The notes under the pieces were generated by a model. It had not been told where the DNA came from, ran no database searches, and saw nothing but the letters and a program-made list of their open reading frames with translations. The position numbers were made by a program, and so were the translations under genes. Shown in pieces: positions 48,901 through 59,531 of a stretch of 64,000 bases of DNA (positions are counted from its first letter, which is position 1; each line of letters opens with the position of its first letter). The DNA comes from Alviniconcha marisindica (Eukaryota > Mollusca > Gastropoda > Provannidae), in contig JABMCL010002815.1 in the NCBI GenBank assembly GCA_018857735.1, forward strand, positions 769,501 to 833,500, in the 5' to 3' direction.

Positions 48901-51900
48901 CAGTGTTGACGTTGCGTGCTGTGGTTGTGCAGGTGATAGGCATGCACTGTGCGCTGGTTGTATGTGAGAGAGAGAGAGATAGACGGTGACAGTGTTGACG
49001 TTGCATGCTGTGGTGTGTGCAGGTGATAGGCATGCACTGTGCGCTGGTTGTATGTGAGAGAGAGAGAGATGAGACGTGACAGTGTTGACGTTGCATGCTG
49101 TGGTGTGTGCAGGTGATAGGCATGCACTGTGCGCTGGTTGTATGTGAGAGAGAGAGAGAGAGAGAGACGACAGTGTTGACGTTGCATGCTGTGGTGTGTG
49201 CAGGTGATAGGCATGCACTGTGCGCTGGTTGTATGTGAGAGAGAGAGAGAGAGACGGTGACAGTGTTGACGTTGCATGCTGTGGTGTGTGCAGGTGATAG
49301 GCATGCACTGTGCGCTGGTTGTATGTGAGAGAGAAAAGAGGAGAGACGGTGACAGTGTTGACGTTGCATGCTGTGGTGTGTGCAGGTGATAGGCATGCAC
49401 TGTGCGCTGGTTGTATGTGAGAGAGAAAAAGAGGAGAGAGAGACAGACAGTAAGAGTTGACGTTGCATGCTGTGGTGTGTGCAGGTGATAGGCATGCGCT
49501 GTGCTGCGGTTGTATGTGAGAGAGAAAAGAGGAGAGGAGAGATCAGACAGTAAGCAGTTGACGTTGCATGCTGTGGTGTGATGCAGGTGATAGGCATGCG
49601 CTAGTGCCGCTGGTTGTATGTGAGAGAAAAAAAGGGACCGGAGACAGACAGTAAGAGTTGACGTTGCATGCTGTAGTGTGTGCAGGTGATAGGCATGCGC
49701 TGTGCGCTGGTTGTATGTGAGAGAGAAAAAGAGGAGAGAGAGACAGACAGTAAGAGTTGACGTTGCATGCTGTGGTGTGTGCAGGTGATTGGCATGCACT
49801 ACTTCTCCCCTGTGGACAAGATGCAGCTGCTGGAGATCATCACCACCAAGCAAACATCCACGGACACCGCAGGTGAGATGAAGAGGCGTTCGCTGGAAGC
49901 TCCCAGAAAGATGTTGGGACGCCAAAATTAGGTCCCTTAACCCCTTCACTGCCCCAGCATGTAAAATTTCTGGGCAGAAAAGTGCACATATGCGCCTGAA
50001 AACAGTACATTTCCTGGTCCTGTAATGAATCTGATTTCACTAGTGTGGGTTTTGATGAAAATCCTCTCACATGCGAAAAACACATAAAAGTTAATGATTT
50101 CAAATTTCCTACTTCTATTGGGTTTTTTTTTAAAGTGACACCACGGCAGTGAAGGGGTTAAAAGTAGCTGCTTTAACAACAGTGATATGAGAGTAATAAA
50201 GAATGAGTGGTTTTACTGTTTAGTTAATCAGCCATCTCAACGACTGGCTGAAGCGTCTCGCCACTAATGATGTTGAGAAAAAAATTAATCCACCTGGGTA
50301 TTCTGTTACCAGAAATGTATTTACCTCTGCCCCAACTTCCCCCTTAACGAAGTGGGAGTGCGGGAGCTTGCATCACTTTGTCCAGCTGTCTGTCACTGTC
50401 CATCTCAGATCTGTGTGTGTCCATGTTTGAGCTGATGAGCGTACAAGGGTGACTGAAGCGAGCTTTGCTGTATGTTCACAGCTTCAGCAGTGGATGTGGG
50501 ACTTCGACAAGGCAAGGTGGTCATCACCGTCGGGGACGGACCGGGCTTCTACACGACCCGCATCCTGGGACCCATGCTGGCTGAGGCCATCCGGCTCCTG
50601 CAGGTACGTTCCTGTTTCCGTGGTGTGTCTTGGAACCTCTGCAGGTATGTTCCTGTCTCCGTGATGTATCTTGGAACCTCAACAGGTATGTTCCTGTCTC
50701 CGTGGTGCGTCTTGGAACCTAGACAGGTATGTTCCTGTCTCCGTGGTGCGTCTTGGAACCTCGACAGGTATGTTCCTGTCTCTGTGATGTGTCTTGGAAC
50801 CTCTACAGATATGTTCCTGTCTCTGTGATGTGTCTTGGAACCTCTGCAGGTATGTACCTGTCTCCATGATGCATCTTGGAACCGCTACAGGTATGTTCCT
50901 GACTCCGTGATGTGTCTTGGAACCTCGACAGGTATGTTCCCGTCTCCGTGATGCATCTTGGAACTGCTACAGGTATGTTCCTGTCTCCATGATGCATCTT
51001 GGAACCTCCTGCAGGTACGTTCCTGTCTCTGTGATGCGTCTTGGAACCTCCGCAGGTCAGTTTCTGTCTCAGTGATGCGGCTTAAAAACCTCTGCAGGTC
51101 CGTCTGTCGCAGTGGTATGTCTTGGAACCTCTGCAGGTTGCTAGTGCATCTTTCAAGACTGCTTTTTCTAATACCTTTCTATGTAAGTGAACACCTTGAC
51201 CAAGGGCCACCCTTCTTTTAGCACCACTTTTTCTCCACTCTCAGTCTCTCTTATTGTATTGGGCATGACCCTGGGAGTAGCGCAGTAGAAGTGATCAGGA
51301 TATTATACAGATACCACACAACAGTCTTGCACCGTAGCATGGAGAGAAAAAAATTCTGGAAATACCTTATAGTGCAGGATTAACCCAAACCTGCATTCTA
51401 GCCGTGATGACTGTCAGGCAAGCGGCCCGCGCTGCCCATCATGGAAATGCATTTGCATTGACGTAGAGAGCTGCTGCTCTTTGTCCAACCTGCCTGTACA
51501 CGTGTGTGTGTGTGTTTTCTGTTTTTTTCTTCATCAGGAGGGTGTGTCTCCGAAACAGCTGGACAAGCTGACCCGAAAAGGAGGCCTGCCTGTGGGAGTC
51601 GCCACCCTTGCTGACGAAGTTGGTGTGGATGTGGCAGCGCACGTGGCGGAGGATCTTGGGAAGGCGTTCGGAGAGAGGTTTGGGGGTGGCGACATCAACT
51701 TGCTGAAGGAGATGGTTGGCAGTGGATTGCTTGGTGAGTTGGGTTTTTTTTCTTCCAGAAATGTTTTCATTAACATTTGTTGAGTGATTTGTACTAAAAT
51801 GTATCGAAAAGAGTTATCAGTGCTCACCAGACTAAGGGATACATGACTGGGTTTTTTTCTTCATTTTTTTCATCTGCCACTGGCCTCAACATGCAGTTCA

Positions 51901-54596
51901 GGTAAATGGTGTAGACAGAGGATTTAAAAAAATGTTTTATGGCTCGGTTTACGGCGAGCATTGGTTGCATAACTCACTGGTTGTGACTGTTCTCTGGTTT
52001 CAGGCAGGAAAGCTGGCAAAGGATTCTACACATATGAAAAGAACAGCAAAAACAAGTCCGAGAATGATGAAGCCTTGAAGCTGTTGGAGAAATACCGCCT
52101 AGAATCCAAAACAGAGTAAGTTCTGGGTGAATCAGTTGTTGTTTTTACTTCTTTTTTGTTGTTGCATGTGGCAACTTCTTAGTGCAATGTTGAGTTTGAC
52201 GGATGTTAAAACCAGGTTAGCAGACGCCCCCCCCCCCTCCCCCCACCCCACCCCATGCGTTAAGCTTCCTGGTGTAAAAAAGAAAATTAAAAATTAAAAA
52301 AATTATGGAACACTTGCAGCAAGATTTCACTTTTTGAGGTGTTTATCATCAACTTGTGCTTTGTTTGGTATCGTTATTATACTAACCTGGTTTCAAACAA
52401 AATATGTTCAGTGAAATGAGCATCTGTTGTAATTTCTAAGCTGACGTGCACTTCAGAATTGTTTCTCTGATAGCTTCATGATCTTAGAGGTGGGAAAAAT
52501 CCAAGTACTGATGGGAGGGGAAAAAAATACTGAAAGTTTTTGTTCCTGTTTTTCCTTTTGTAGGTGGCAGGTAAACCAGGGTCCAAACCTCACGCATGAA
52601 CTTTTTTTTCTTTTTCAGACTGTCTGATGATGAAATCTGGTACCGCCTCTTCTCACGCTTTGTCAACGAGGCTGTCTACTGTTTGCAGGACGGAATCCTC
52701 GCCAGCCCTGTGAGTACAATGTGTACAGCATTGGCTTTCTTTCTGGCTGATCAACAGAACTCTTGCCTGACTTGTTTTACCTGGAGAGCATCTGTCTGAA
52801 CAAATAATGCAACATGCGGATATTATAGTCCACTGTTTGTTCTTGAGATGAAGCAATCCTGTCCTTCCAGAATCCGTGTCACAAAACCAAACTTATTTTT
52901 ATCTACTTCAGTCACAGTTCATGCAGAAATGGACTCACTTTATTGGCAAATGATCGGAAATGTATGTAGTTTTTAGATGTTGCATTCCCAAGCCGTGTCA
53001 TTATACAGCGAGTCCATTTTCAGAGAGATTATGGCTTTGATTGTATTTTGCAGGTTGATGGCGACATCGGTGCGGTCTTTGGACTCGGCTTCCCCCCATT
53101 CTACGGTGGTGAGTGGTGCAGGTTTCTTTGCTGGCGGATCTGTTAAAGTTGTGAGCCCTCTTGAAGGGGCTGTACTTGCCTCTGCCATAATTGGTTATGC
53201 TGTTGAAGGGACTGTACTTAACTCTGTCATAACTGGTTATGTTGGTGAAGGGGCTGTACTTGTCTCTGCCGTAATTGGTTACACCATTAAAGGGATTGTA
53301 CTTACCTCTGCCATAATTGGTTACACCATTGAAGGGACTGTACTTAACTCTGCTGTAATTGGTTATGCTGTTGAAGGGGCTGTGCTTAACTCTGCCATAA
53401 TTGGTTAAGCAGTTGAAGGTGGCTTCCAATTAACTTTGGTGTAATTGGTTATGCTGCTGAAGGGGCTGTACTTGACTCTGCCGTAATTTGTTACGCTATT
53501 GAAGGGGCTCTACTCAGCTGTTTGTATCTGTCTACGAAAATGTGTCCTTTGTCTCAAACTGTCGGCACTCTTTATAAAATTTGAACACCAAGACTGGAAT
53601 CACCATAGTGTCGGAATGTGCACTTAAACATTGGGCATGTCTGTCCCGAGTAAAAAATCTGTTCTGGCTCAGTTTAAATAATATTGTTTTTTTTTGTGCT
53701 GGGGTACTGGTAGGCATTGTGAGCAGCTAAAACAGAAGTGCCCGATATAAATCTGAGTTGCCTGTTGCAAACATACTGCCATTTGAGCACCGATGAAACA
53801 CTATCAGCAGACCGGTTTTGTTGTTTGTTTTTGTTTTGGTGTTTGTTTGTTTTTAAACCTTTAGCATAATCAGTTATGGCAGTGGTTGAAGGACAGATAT
53901 TATAAACTGATGCTTGGCATTTCCAATGAGAACAGGCAGTAGCAGGTGAGATGTGCAACTTTGTCATTGTTATCAGAAACGATAGACTACCAATCAAAAA
54001 AGAATGTAAAAATAGAAGAAGCACAGATTAGGGTGCAGATGACGACTGCCTCCTGGAAAAGAAACCTGGGTTTGCTTTGAAGGGGTACCCAGCTGAAATT
54101 GATTATTTGTTGTTGTTTTTGAGGTGTATGAGTTCTGTATACATGTGCAAGAAAAGCATATCTGCTGGTTATGTGAAGAAAGAGTGTGTGTGTGTGTGTG
54201 AGAGAAAGAGAGCATAGTGTGAGGAATACATTTTTTTTAAATTTGGCTTCCAGGAGAACATTTTGTGCAGTGAAACCCCAGACGATCCCATTTCAAGACC
54301 ATTTTTCTCAGACCTTTCCCATCATACTTTCATGCAAATAAATTCCTAACCCAAAAGAGATGTTCCACAGTATTACAAAAAGTGAACCCATCATGTCGGT
54401 CTTTTTTTTTCTCTCCCTTTTTAAAAAACCCATGTTTCCATCACTGTCAGGTCCTTTCCGCTACCTTGACCTTCACGGCGCTGGGCAGCTTGTGACCCGG
54501 ATGGAGCGGTACCAGGCGCTGTACGGAGACCAGTTCAAACCCTGCCAGCTACTGGCAGACCACGCCAAAGACAGCAGCAAGCGTTTCCACACCTAA
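34039..54596 (+). CDS. HADHA: Mitochondrial trifunctional protein alpha subunit (long-chain enoyl-CoA hydratase / 3-hydroxyacyl-CoA dehydrogenase)
   Basis: Twenty-one coding exons: 34039-34105, 35812-35856, 36413-36483, 37667-37800, 38383-38521, 39122-39344, 40051-40120, 41000-41055, 42600-42718, 43248-43304, 44916-45025, 45651-45821, 47098-47233, 47463-47549, 49785-49872, 50482-50603, 51538-51733, 52004-52115, 52619-52709, 53054-53108, 54451-54596 (TAA). All phases join, giving 764 residues (human 763). The N-terminus [20 protein letters not shown] is Arg-rich and fits a mitochondrial presequence. The hydratase part has both catalytic glutamates, Glu152 (GGGLE) and Glu174 (GVPEV). The dehydrogenase part has the NAD fold GAGLMGAG (370-377) and the dyad His500 (GMHYFSP) / Glu512 (MQLLEII). 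Glu512 aligns with human Glu510, the common LCHAD-deficiency site. The C-terminal dehydrogenase lobes follow, ending [17 protein letters not shown]. It works with HADHB in one inner-membrane complex. Intact by every visible residue. Confidence 0.97.
36650..36850 (-). mobile_element. Dispersed (GT)n-linked repeat, copy A
   Basis: Reversed, it reads (GT)n, then cagctgggtgtttgctagta, cagctc, and ccgtgaaccatctt. The same order occurs at 39686-39890 and 62225-63050. It lies in HADHA intron 3. Confidence 0.65.
37810..38250. repeat. (CA)n/(GT)n microsatellites and a G run in HADHA intron 4
   Basis: The intron 37801-38382 is mostly GT-rich (37810-37930) then CA-rich text (37985-38205), with a pure (CA)n tract near 38145-38190 and a run of about 20 G at 38225-38246. 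Confidence 0.9.
38640..38945. repeat. (CA)n microsatellite in HADHA intron 5
   Basis: Two long (CA)n runs (about 38690-38740 and 38865-38925) with (CACT)n between them. Open frames of His-Thr repeats here are artefacts. Confidence 0.92.
39686..39890 (+). mobile_element. Dispersed (GT)n-linked repeat, copy B
   Basis: (GT)n, then gagtgtttgctggtacagtc, tatggacggctgtgagtttg, and tatgaaccactttcccc. It is followed by a small minisatellite (gaaagtttgaaaaatgtc, near 39895-40012). It lies in HADHA intron 6. Confidence 0.65.
40138..40520 (+). mobile_element. LINE 3' end (CR1/L2-like) in HADHA intron 7
   Basis: The + strand translation contains [20 protein letters not shown] then SLDSFKSSI, the conserved C-terminal end (FG...WN.LP..LR...SL..FKS) of CR1/L2-type ORF2. 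The tail reads ttgcgctctgtaaatgcttt then aattattg, as in other mollusc LINE ends. A dead, 5'-truncated copy. Confidence 0.7.
41255..41590 (-). mobile_element. LINE ORF2 C-terminal fragment, antisense in HADHA intron 8
   Basis: The - strand frame 41585-41259 encodes [15 protein letters not shown], then a Cys/His region [16 protein letters not shown]. This matches the C-terminal zinc-knuckle region of non-LTR retrotransposon proteins; the usual last Cys is an Asn here. The ends are truncated. Confidence 0.7.
41690..42640. repeat. Minisatellite of about 64 bp copying the HADHA exon 9 acceptor
   Basis: The unit is gactctttgttactgcagg, ctggaatgtttctttcac, ag, then atgatggactttgtcctgtc and ctac. 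The last unit is the real junction tttctttcag|AGGTGATGGACTTCGTCC of exon 9 (42600). About 13 copies precede it. Each carries about 25 nt of exon-like text, and most keep an AG at the acceptor position. Confidence 0.93.
42860..43100. repeat. (GT)n and (GA)n microsatellite in HADHA intron 9
   Basis: A pure (GT)n tract at 42861-42906 runs into (GA)n; a weaker GT-rich part follows to about 43100. Confidence 0.9.
43300..43830. repeat. 27-bp minisatellite starting at the HADHA exon 10 donor
   Basis: The exon end ctgag|gtcagtgacgcttgcac leads straight into about 19 copies of tgag|gtgtttgtgacacttgcacag. The exon-intron text GAG|GT sits at the same place in each unit. Confidence 0.9.
43831..44690. 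repeat. Second minisatellite in HADHA intron 10 (about 33-36-bp unit)
   Basis: The units are built on tcatagaggggttctgtagg and gtggtcatcaa. About 26 copies follow directly on the 27-bp array, with an edge near 43830. It stops about 220 bp before exon 11. Long open frames (PLYDDHPTE repeats on -, VIIEGFCR on +) are artefacts. Confidence 0.9.
46590..46995. repeat. Degenerate minisatellite in HADHA intron 12
   Basis: The core gttcataagagtggatagtg and aaat..cagggcttgaagat recurs about nine times with variable spacing, ending about 100 bp before the exon 13 acceptor. Confidence 0.8.
47615..48660. repeat. Minisatellite in HADHA intron 14, 5' part
   Basis: The units of about 45-55 bp read gtaagtgttgctgtcatgtt, ctgtgtgtggtgattgtg and then G- or GA-rich text. 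Each carries gtaagtg, a good donor-like string. It grades into the next array. Confidence 0.88.
48660..49800. repeat. Minisatellite of about 90 bp copying the HADHA exon 15 acceptor
   Basis: The unit reads gttgacgttgcatgctgtgg, tgtgtgcag|gtgataggcatgcac, then ggttgtatgtgagagaga. The real junction is tgtgtgcag|GTGATTGGCATGCAC at 49785. About 11 upstream copies hold the acceptor and 15-18 nt of exon text, the first with gtgattggcatgcacta unchanged near 48750. Confidence 0.93.
49937..50161. mobile_element. piggyBac-type MITE (TTAA-flanked) in HADHA intron 15
   Basis: The ends are perfect inverted repeats: ttaaccccttcactgcc at 49937-49953 and its reverse complement at 50145-50161. TTAA at both outer edges is the target duplication typical of piggyBac elements, giving a core of 217 bp (49941-50157) with terminal CCCCTTCACTGCC. 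No coding capacity. Confidence 0.8.
50592..51140. repeat. 41-bp minisatellite copying the HADHA exon 16 donor
   Basis: The exon end ctcctgcag|gtacgttcctg is followed by about 13 units reading cctctgcag|gtatgttcctg then tctccgtgatgtgtcttgga. Almost every unit has a consensus-quality CAG|GTATGT donor and a CTGCAG acceptor-like string. Confidence 0.93.
53145..53515. repeat. 42-bp minisatellite in HADHA intron 20
   Basis: The unit is gaaggggctgtacttaactc then tgccataattggttatgctg. About eight copies, starting some 40 bp past the exon 20 donor; the unit does not include the junction. Confidence 0.88.
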
Positions 54597-55580
54597 GGCG
54601 TTGGGGCTCACGGCGGAAAGCGATTCCATGCCTTGGAGGGTGGGGGGGGTTCCACAGCTCACGCTGCCTGGTTGTGTGTGGCGTGCACTGCGCACTTGCC
54701 CGTGCCTCGTCCGTGTGTGGTCGCACAACCTGAGATTTTCTGGTGTGTGTCAGAGAGAGATATTTATGAACAAATTAATTGCCATGACCCACGTATGCAA
54801 CAGCGTTGATGAGGAACAGCGAAGATGCGAAACGGTTTACGCTTTTGTTCTGATTTTGTTCGTTTAGATGATGTACGAGCTGCATTGCGTAGAAAGGCGT
54901 CACTCTTTTGAAAGTTGTTTTTGCGTCTGTGTGTGTGTTGTGTGTGTGTGTGTGTGTGTGTGTTTATAGTTTAGAATTGTCACTGTTTTATGGGTTGGTT
55001 TTGTGTGCGTATGTTCGTAGTTTATTGTTCTGCTCAGCCGCCTTGCTGCAGCTTGTATGGCAGCAACTGAGTAGGCTTTTTGTGATAACGGCATGCATAA
55101 CCTGATGAAAGAAAGGGGTACGGATGTTGCATAGGAAGGGTGGGTAGTCTGCCTTCTGTGTTTTGGACGAAGAATAGACTGTTCGTCACCACAGCCATCC
55201 TAAAAAAACGTTTAGGAAGAAGAATAGTCGACATCATCACAGCCTTCCCGGAAAACGTTCAGGAAGAAGCTGTTCATTTTTCATTGCCGTATTTTCAACT
55301 GCAGTAAACATTAAAAACCTGTTGAATAATTTAGCATTGCAGCTGCCTTTCAGAAGTGCGATAGGCCAGTATTTCTGGGCTGAATGTGTTTACAATTTTC
55401 TACACAGCGACATAGAATGAAACACGACCATAAAACTAGGCAGAAAACCGATAAATCTGTGACAATGCAGCACACAGTCATGTTGAACGACAAAAGAATG
55501 ACATCTGAATTCTGCGGAGCCAGTGCGACTGTGAGTTAAATTACGTCCGTCAGCTAATACTCTGAGCACTGAAAACTATC
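54597..55580 (+). other. HADHA 3' untranslated region and downstream sequence
   Basis: Sequence after the HADHA stop contains a (GT)n run near 54933-54962 and an ATTAAA at 55310-55315 that could serve as a poly(A) signal. No gene is visible. Confidence 0.35.
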
Positions 55581-56269
55581 TTAACCCACTTGGCCCCAGA
55601 CCAGCCGCTGCCCTTTTCGCTACGAAATCCCATGTGAAGGGAAGTAACTGTGTCAAATGATCCCGGTATACAACTTTAAAAATCAATAATGAACACCAAA
55701 CAAAAGTTTCAGCTCACTTCGTATTTTTCCCAGTTTGCGAATACAGTGTTCTTGTATATCCACTAAAAAATAAAAGCATAAAAAAATGAAATCCCAAGTC
55801 AGAAATGTACACATCTGAATATCAGGTTTTGGGGGGCCTACGGGGTAACCGACTTTGCAAAATTTCCAGTTTGAATCTCCAAAGATGAAGCTCTGTGAGT
55901 TTGTTAGGGTGCCCACGGTAAGCACTGAGCCAAATTTGCAGTTTAAATCTCAAAGGATGAAGCTCCGATGCCATTGCTAACAGTAGGGCTTTTGTTTATT
56001 TTTGGCATCTATCGCGCGTCCACCTCGCAACTTTGAAAATTCACAGCGTCTCTCAAACTTCGCCGAACTTCGAACAAATGACATCGCTGGAAGTAGTAAA
56101 CAATAGCGGAAATGAGGCTACAAGTCTCGCGACGAATCCTGTTCCTATTTGCATAAGCCGAGATGCTAGTATGGAGCGTCTGTTAGCCGGCCACTACCGG
56201 GTGGTCTGGGGTTTCGCGGTAAGGAAAAAGAGCAGGCGGTGACGGGCGGTCTGGGGCCAGGTGGGTTAA
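55581..56269. mobile_element. Second TTAA-flanked MITE-like element
   Basis: Inverted ends cccacttggccccagacc (55585) and, read in reverse from 56265, cccacctggccccagacc, are each bounded by TTAA (55581-55584 and 56266-56269). The core is 681 bp. The ends differ in sequence from those at 49937-50161, so it is another piggyBac-like family. I recognise no transposase. Confidence 0.75.
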
Positions 56270-57593
56270 ATACCAACAGTGTGAACATTAACAAGGAAAA
56301 AAATTCAACTTTTAGTTTTTTTTTGATTGAGGTGTTGGGGGCAGACATCAACTGGACATAGCAATAGATTGGCATGGAGGCGAGTGGGTGGGTTGTGTGG
56401 AGGGGATAGTTGTGGAGGGTACACAGGAGGGGGGGGGGGAGTCAGGGGAATAAAATGAGACAGCAACGTAAAGAAAGGCTTAGAAAGGTTGTGGATATGA
56501 ATTTATTTGCACTTTTTTGTGTGTCTTGAAGTTAGTGTGTTTTCCGGGGAGAGGCTGGAGATGGAGACTTAAGAGCAGGTAGGGGTTGCCAGCAAGGGCA
56601 GGGGTACACATGACTTAAGGGGCGAGTGATGTGTGGATACGCGATGACCAATGAGCAGCTGAAATGTTTGTGTGTTACGGTTGTGCAACCAAATGTGCAC
56701 AAGAATCCACTAGTCGCCGTTGCGTTGCTCTTCAGTTATTGTGAAGTGAATGAATGATATGCGGGTGACATTTATTCTATGAAAATTTAGTTGACGAGTT
56801 CTGTTTGTTTAAGAGATCAGTGAAGCCAATGTTTATATATTAATTGTGAATGACAATGAACGAACTTGTCATGGGCATTATACAGCAGAACCCACGTGAT
56901 GGCTCCTCTAATATAAAAAACAACACCTCTGCTTTGGACAAACTGGTTCAGATGTCCGCTGTACATGCTATCCTTGTATTCCAAGTTGATGACAAATTTC
57001 TGTGTTAAGAAGTAATTTCAGTATCTGCAGCCATTTTGTGTTTAATGGGTTCCGCTGTGTATGCTGTATGTTTACATGAATTAAGTGAATGTAACTTTCC
57101 AACCTGAAAAATATATTGACCCGTTTCTTTGTGTTTGACATTGCGCTTTTAAAAGGAAGAAAATCTTGTGTTTGAAATTCACACCCACAACTACACATAT
57201 GCATGTATGCACAAATATATACAACACAAGGGTGTGCACACACACACACACACACATGATAGCATGCCAAACACATGCATGTATACACATACAACAAATG
57301 CACACACACTCATGTACACACATATATATGTACACCACAAACGTACACATACACACATGCATTCATTCACATTCTGGTGAGTAATATCAACAGTTAAGTT
57401 TACCGACACAGTTTCGTATTTATACCAGTCTCAGCGTACAAACGTTTTAGCACCCAACATGTTCCAAAACACCAGTCTCTTTAAAAAAAGAAGAAGTGTT
57501 TGACGGCAAAAGAGGACTGACTCCATTCCCTGCTGAAGAATATGCACAGCTGAGGTAATTTCCATTCTTAGTTATCCTTGAAAACGGGGGGCC
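56270..57593. other. Intergenic spacer
   Basis: No coding signal. It contains G-rich text near 56400-56450 and a (CA)n-rich stretch at about 57180-57370. Confidence 0.6.
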
Positions 57594-57970
57594 ATGCTAA
57601 GCAGAACTGTTTGCTGTTTATTGTGCTGCCCGGGTCAAGCCGGAGTGAAGGGAAATGATCAAGCAGGTAGACTGGCAGGCAAAGCAACCATCACAGGTGG
57701 CTCGCTTCTCAGGAGATCTAAAGTGTTGAGGAACTTGAGACACTACCTGCAGGCAGAAGGCCAAGGACATCACACCATTGACCGCCTGGAGCAAAGAGGC
57801 GTGGAAAGAGGAAGCGCTAGACGATCCGCTACGGAAGGATGAGCGAGGGCAATCAGATGAACAATGGAACTGTTTCAAAGACAACATTTGGGAAACTTCT
57901 GAGACGGGGTGGAGCTTATATGGGCTTTTCCAAGCGCATAGATACCATCTTGAACTGAACTGAACTGTTT
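57594..57970 (+). mobile_element. LINE 3' end with RNase H-like remnant
   Basis: The + strand translation gives CPGQAGVKGNDQAGRLAGKA, the RNase H motif (H.GV.GN..AD.LA) of a non-LTR retrotransposon with the usual Asp changed to Gly, then VLRNLRHYLQAEGQGHHTID. The 3' end is gggcttttccaagcgcatag then ataccatcttgaactgaact. A frame break near 57840 marks it as dead. Confidence 0.8.
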
Positions 57971-59520
57971 GTTTTAAGAACTTGGCTAAACATAAGAATG
58001 TATGAAGAGTTGGATTTCAAATGGAGGTGATGTGACAGAGGCAAGGAAACTTTCAGATATATACATTTAAAAAAATTCACATCACAGCATTGCATTGTTG
58101 TTCACCAATGCAACAAGTAAAGTAAACACTCTGTCACCAACTTGTTCTGCAGTACTTCCAAAATCGGGCCCACTGCATCTAGGCAAGCAAATGGCTGTAC
58201 TGTGTTCCAGAACCAGCTTTCATTTCTAATGAGGTGTCCTCAAAGAGAGGAAAAAAAGAGAAAGATTGGCTCGTGATGCAGCGGATATTGGTGGTCCCAC
58301 ACACGCTGGTTTTGTTTACAAGGTCACCAACTGCCACACTTGCTTCAGTGTTGCTTTATTGGGTGATTCAGGCAGGGTTGTTAACTCCTTTGACTTTTGC
58401 CCGGCATCGCTTAAATCCCTTGGCTGCTTTTACTTCCGGTGTGTACTTTCTTCACAATGGAAAGTGGTGACAGTGAATTTGCGAATTTACACTGCCAACT
58501 TTAAAGGCATTTTTGGAGGCCCGTCGTCCTAATGTGTGGAAATAAGCAATAACTTGTTGCCCATGCTATAGGATGCCCCAAAACAAAAAAATTCTATGAA
58601 CTTGCAATCGTCTGGTCAGCCAAAAAACAATGCAAAGACACTTTTTTCCCACCCTTCATCCCCTTTCCATGGTAATTTTTGCAACTGCAACAGTATTGCC
58701 ATTTGTTCTGCTTCGCAATTCTAGGTTCAACTTCCACTGTTATACACAGCGTGAAGCAACGCCTACTCAGAAATCGGCCCGGAAGTGCGCTGCGACCTCT
58801 CGCGACTTCTTGCGTGAAAGATTACAGAGCGCATTCACTCTAGCAAACCAGCTTCGCTGAATCGGCCAATACGTCCACAGAAACCATCTGGCTTATTAGG
58901 GATGGGGAGCCCGGGAAAGCCACCTCAACTTTCACACAGCTCCGGAGCTCTGTGGCCATACACAAAATGGGCCCTGTTTTTGAGACTTTCAAATGTCAGT
59001 TTTTAAAAACAGGACGATAAATCGACTGAAAAACATGTGTCTGTCAATTTTTTAAAATTCCATTCCTTTGAAAGAGCCTGTGAAGTTTCTCTGGATTGGG
59101 GCGCATGCACGTAGCACAAATTTGTAATTTCAGACTGAATGCAGCACCGGAAGTTAATTTACAAACTCCTTGAAATTCTCCACATAATCACAAGCACCGA
59201 TTTTTACACAATAATACAGTTCACACGTGACATTCTCCACATAATCATCACCGCAGATTCATACGCAATTCACACCCTAATCATAATTAAAGTACAATTT
59301 TATAAAGCACAAATTCTTGCCCACAGAGATTATTCTAAGCACGTGCATGTACGCATACACGCACATACACACACTCACAGAAGCATCCACACACATGAGT
59401 ATACTGACTGTACATGGCAGGTCTATTGTTTTGGAACAAGAAATGAGGTTAGATATGAATAATAAACACCAGCACATGTGTGTCGTTCAGCAAGCACAGA
59501 TTTACATACAGTTCACACAT
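57971..59520. other. Intergenic spacer
   Basis: No recognised gene. A reverse copy of the dispersed element seen at 20850-21020 is near 58877-58910 (cgtccacagaaaccatctgg, cttattagggatggg). Short ORFs near 58234-58532 have no recognisable similarity. Confidence 0.5.
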
Positions 59521-59525
59521 TACAT

Positions 59526-59531
59526 TTTATT
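59526..59531 (-). terminator. Candidate TM2D1 polyadenylation signal
   Basis: TTTATT on + is AATAAA on the gene strand, about 415 nt past the TM2D1 stop. Confidence 0.3.

Noticed and set aside
48202..49949. Open frames of 277-421 residues on the - strand rich in [15 protein letters not shown]
   Set aside because: Antisense to HADHA intron 14; the frame is produced by the minisatellite and even runs across exon 15 antisense.
52977..53429. 143-residue frame with [14 protein letters not shown] repeats
   Set aside because: 42-bp intron array read through; only [18 protein letters not shown] from exon 20 (another frame) is coding there.
58234..58532. Open frames of 78 and 88 residues in the spacer
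   Set aside because: No similarity recognised, no splice or poly(A) context, and a dispersed repeat lies close by.
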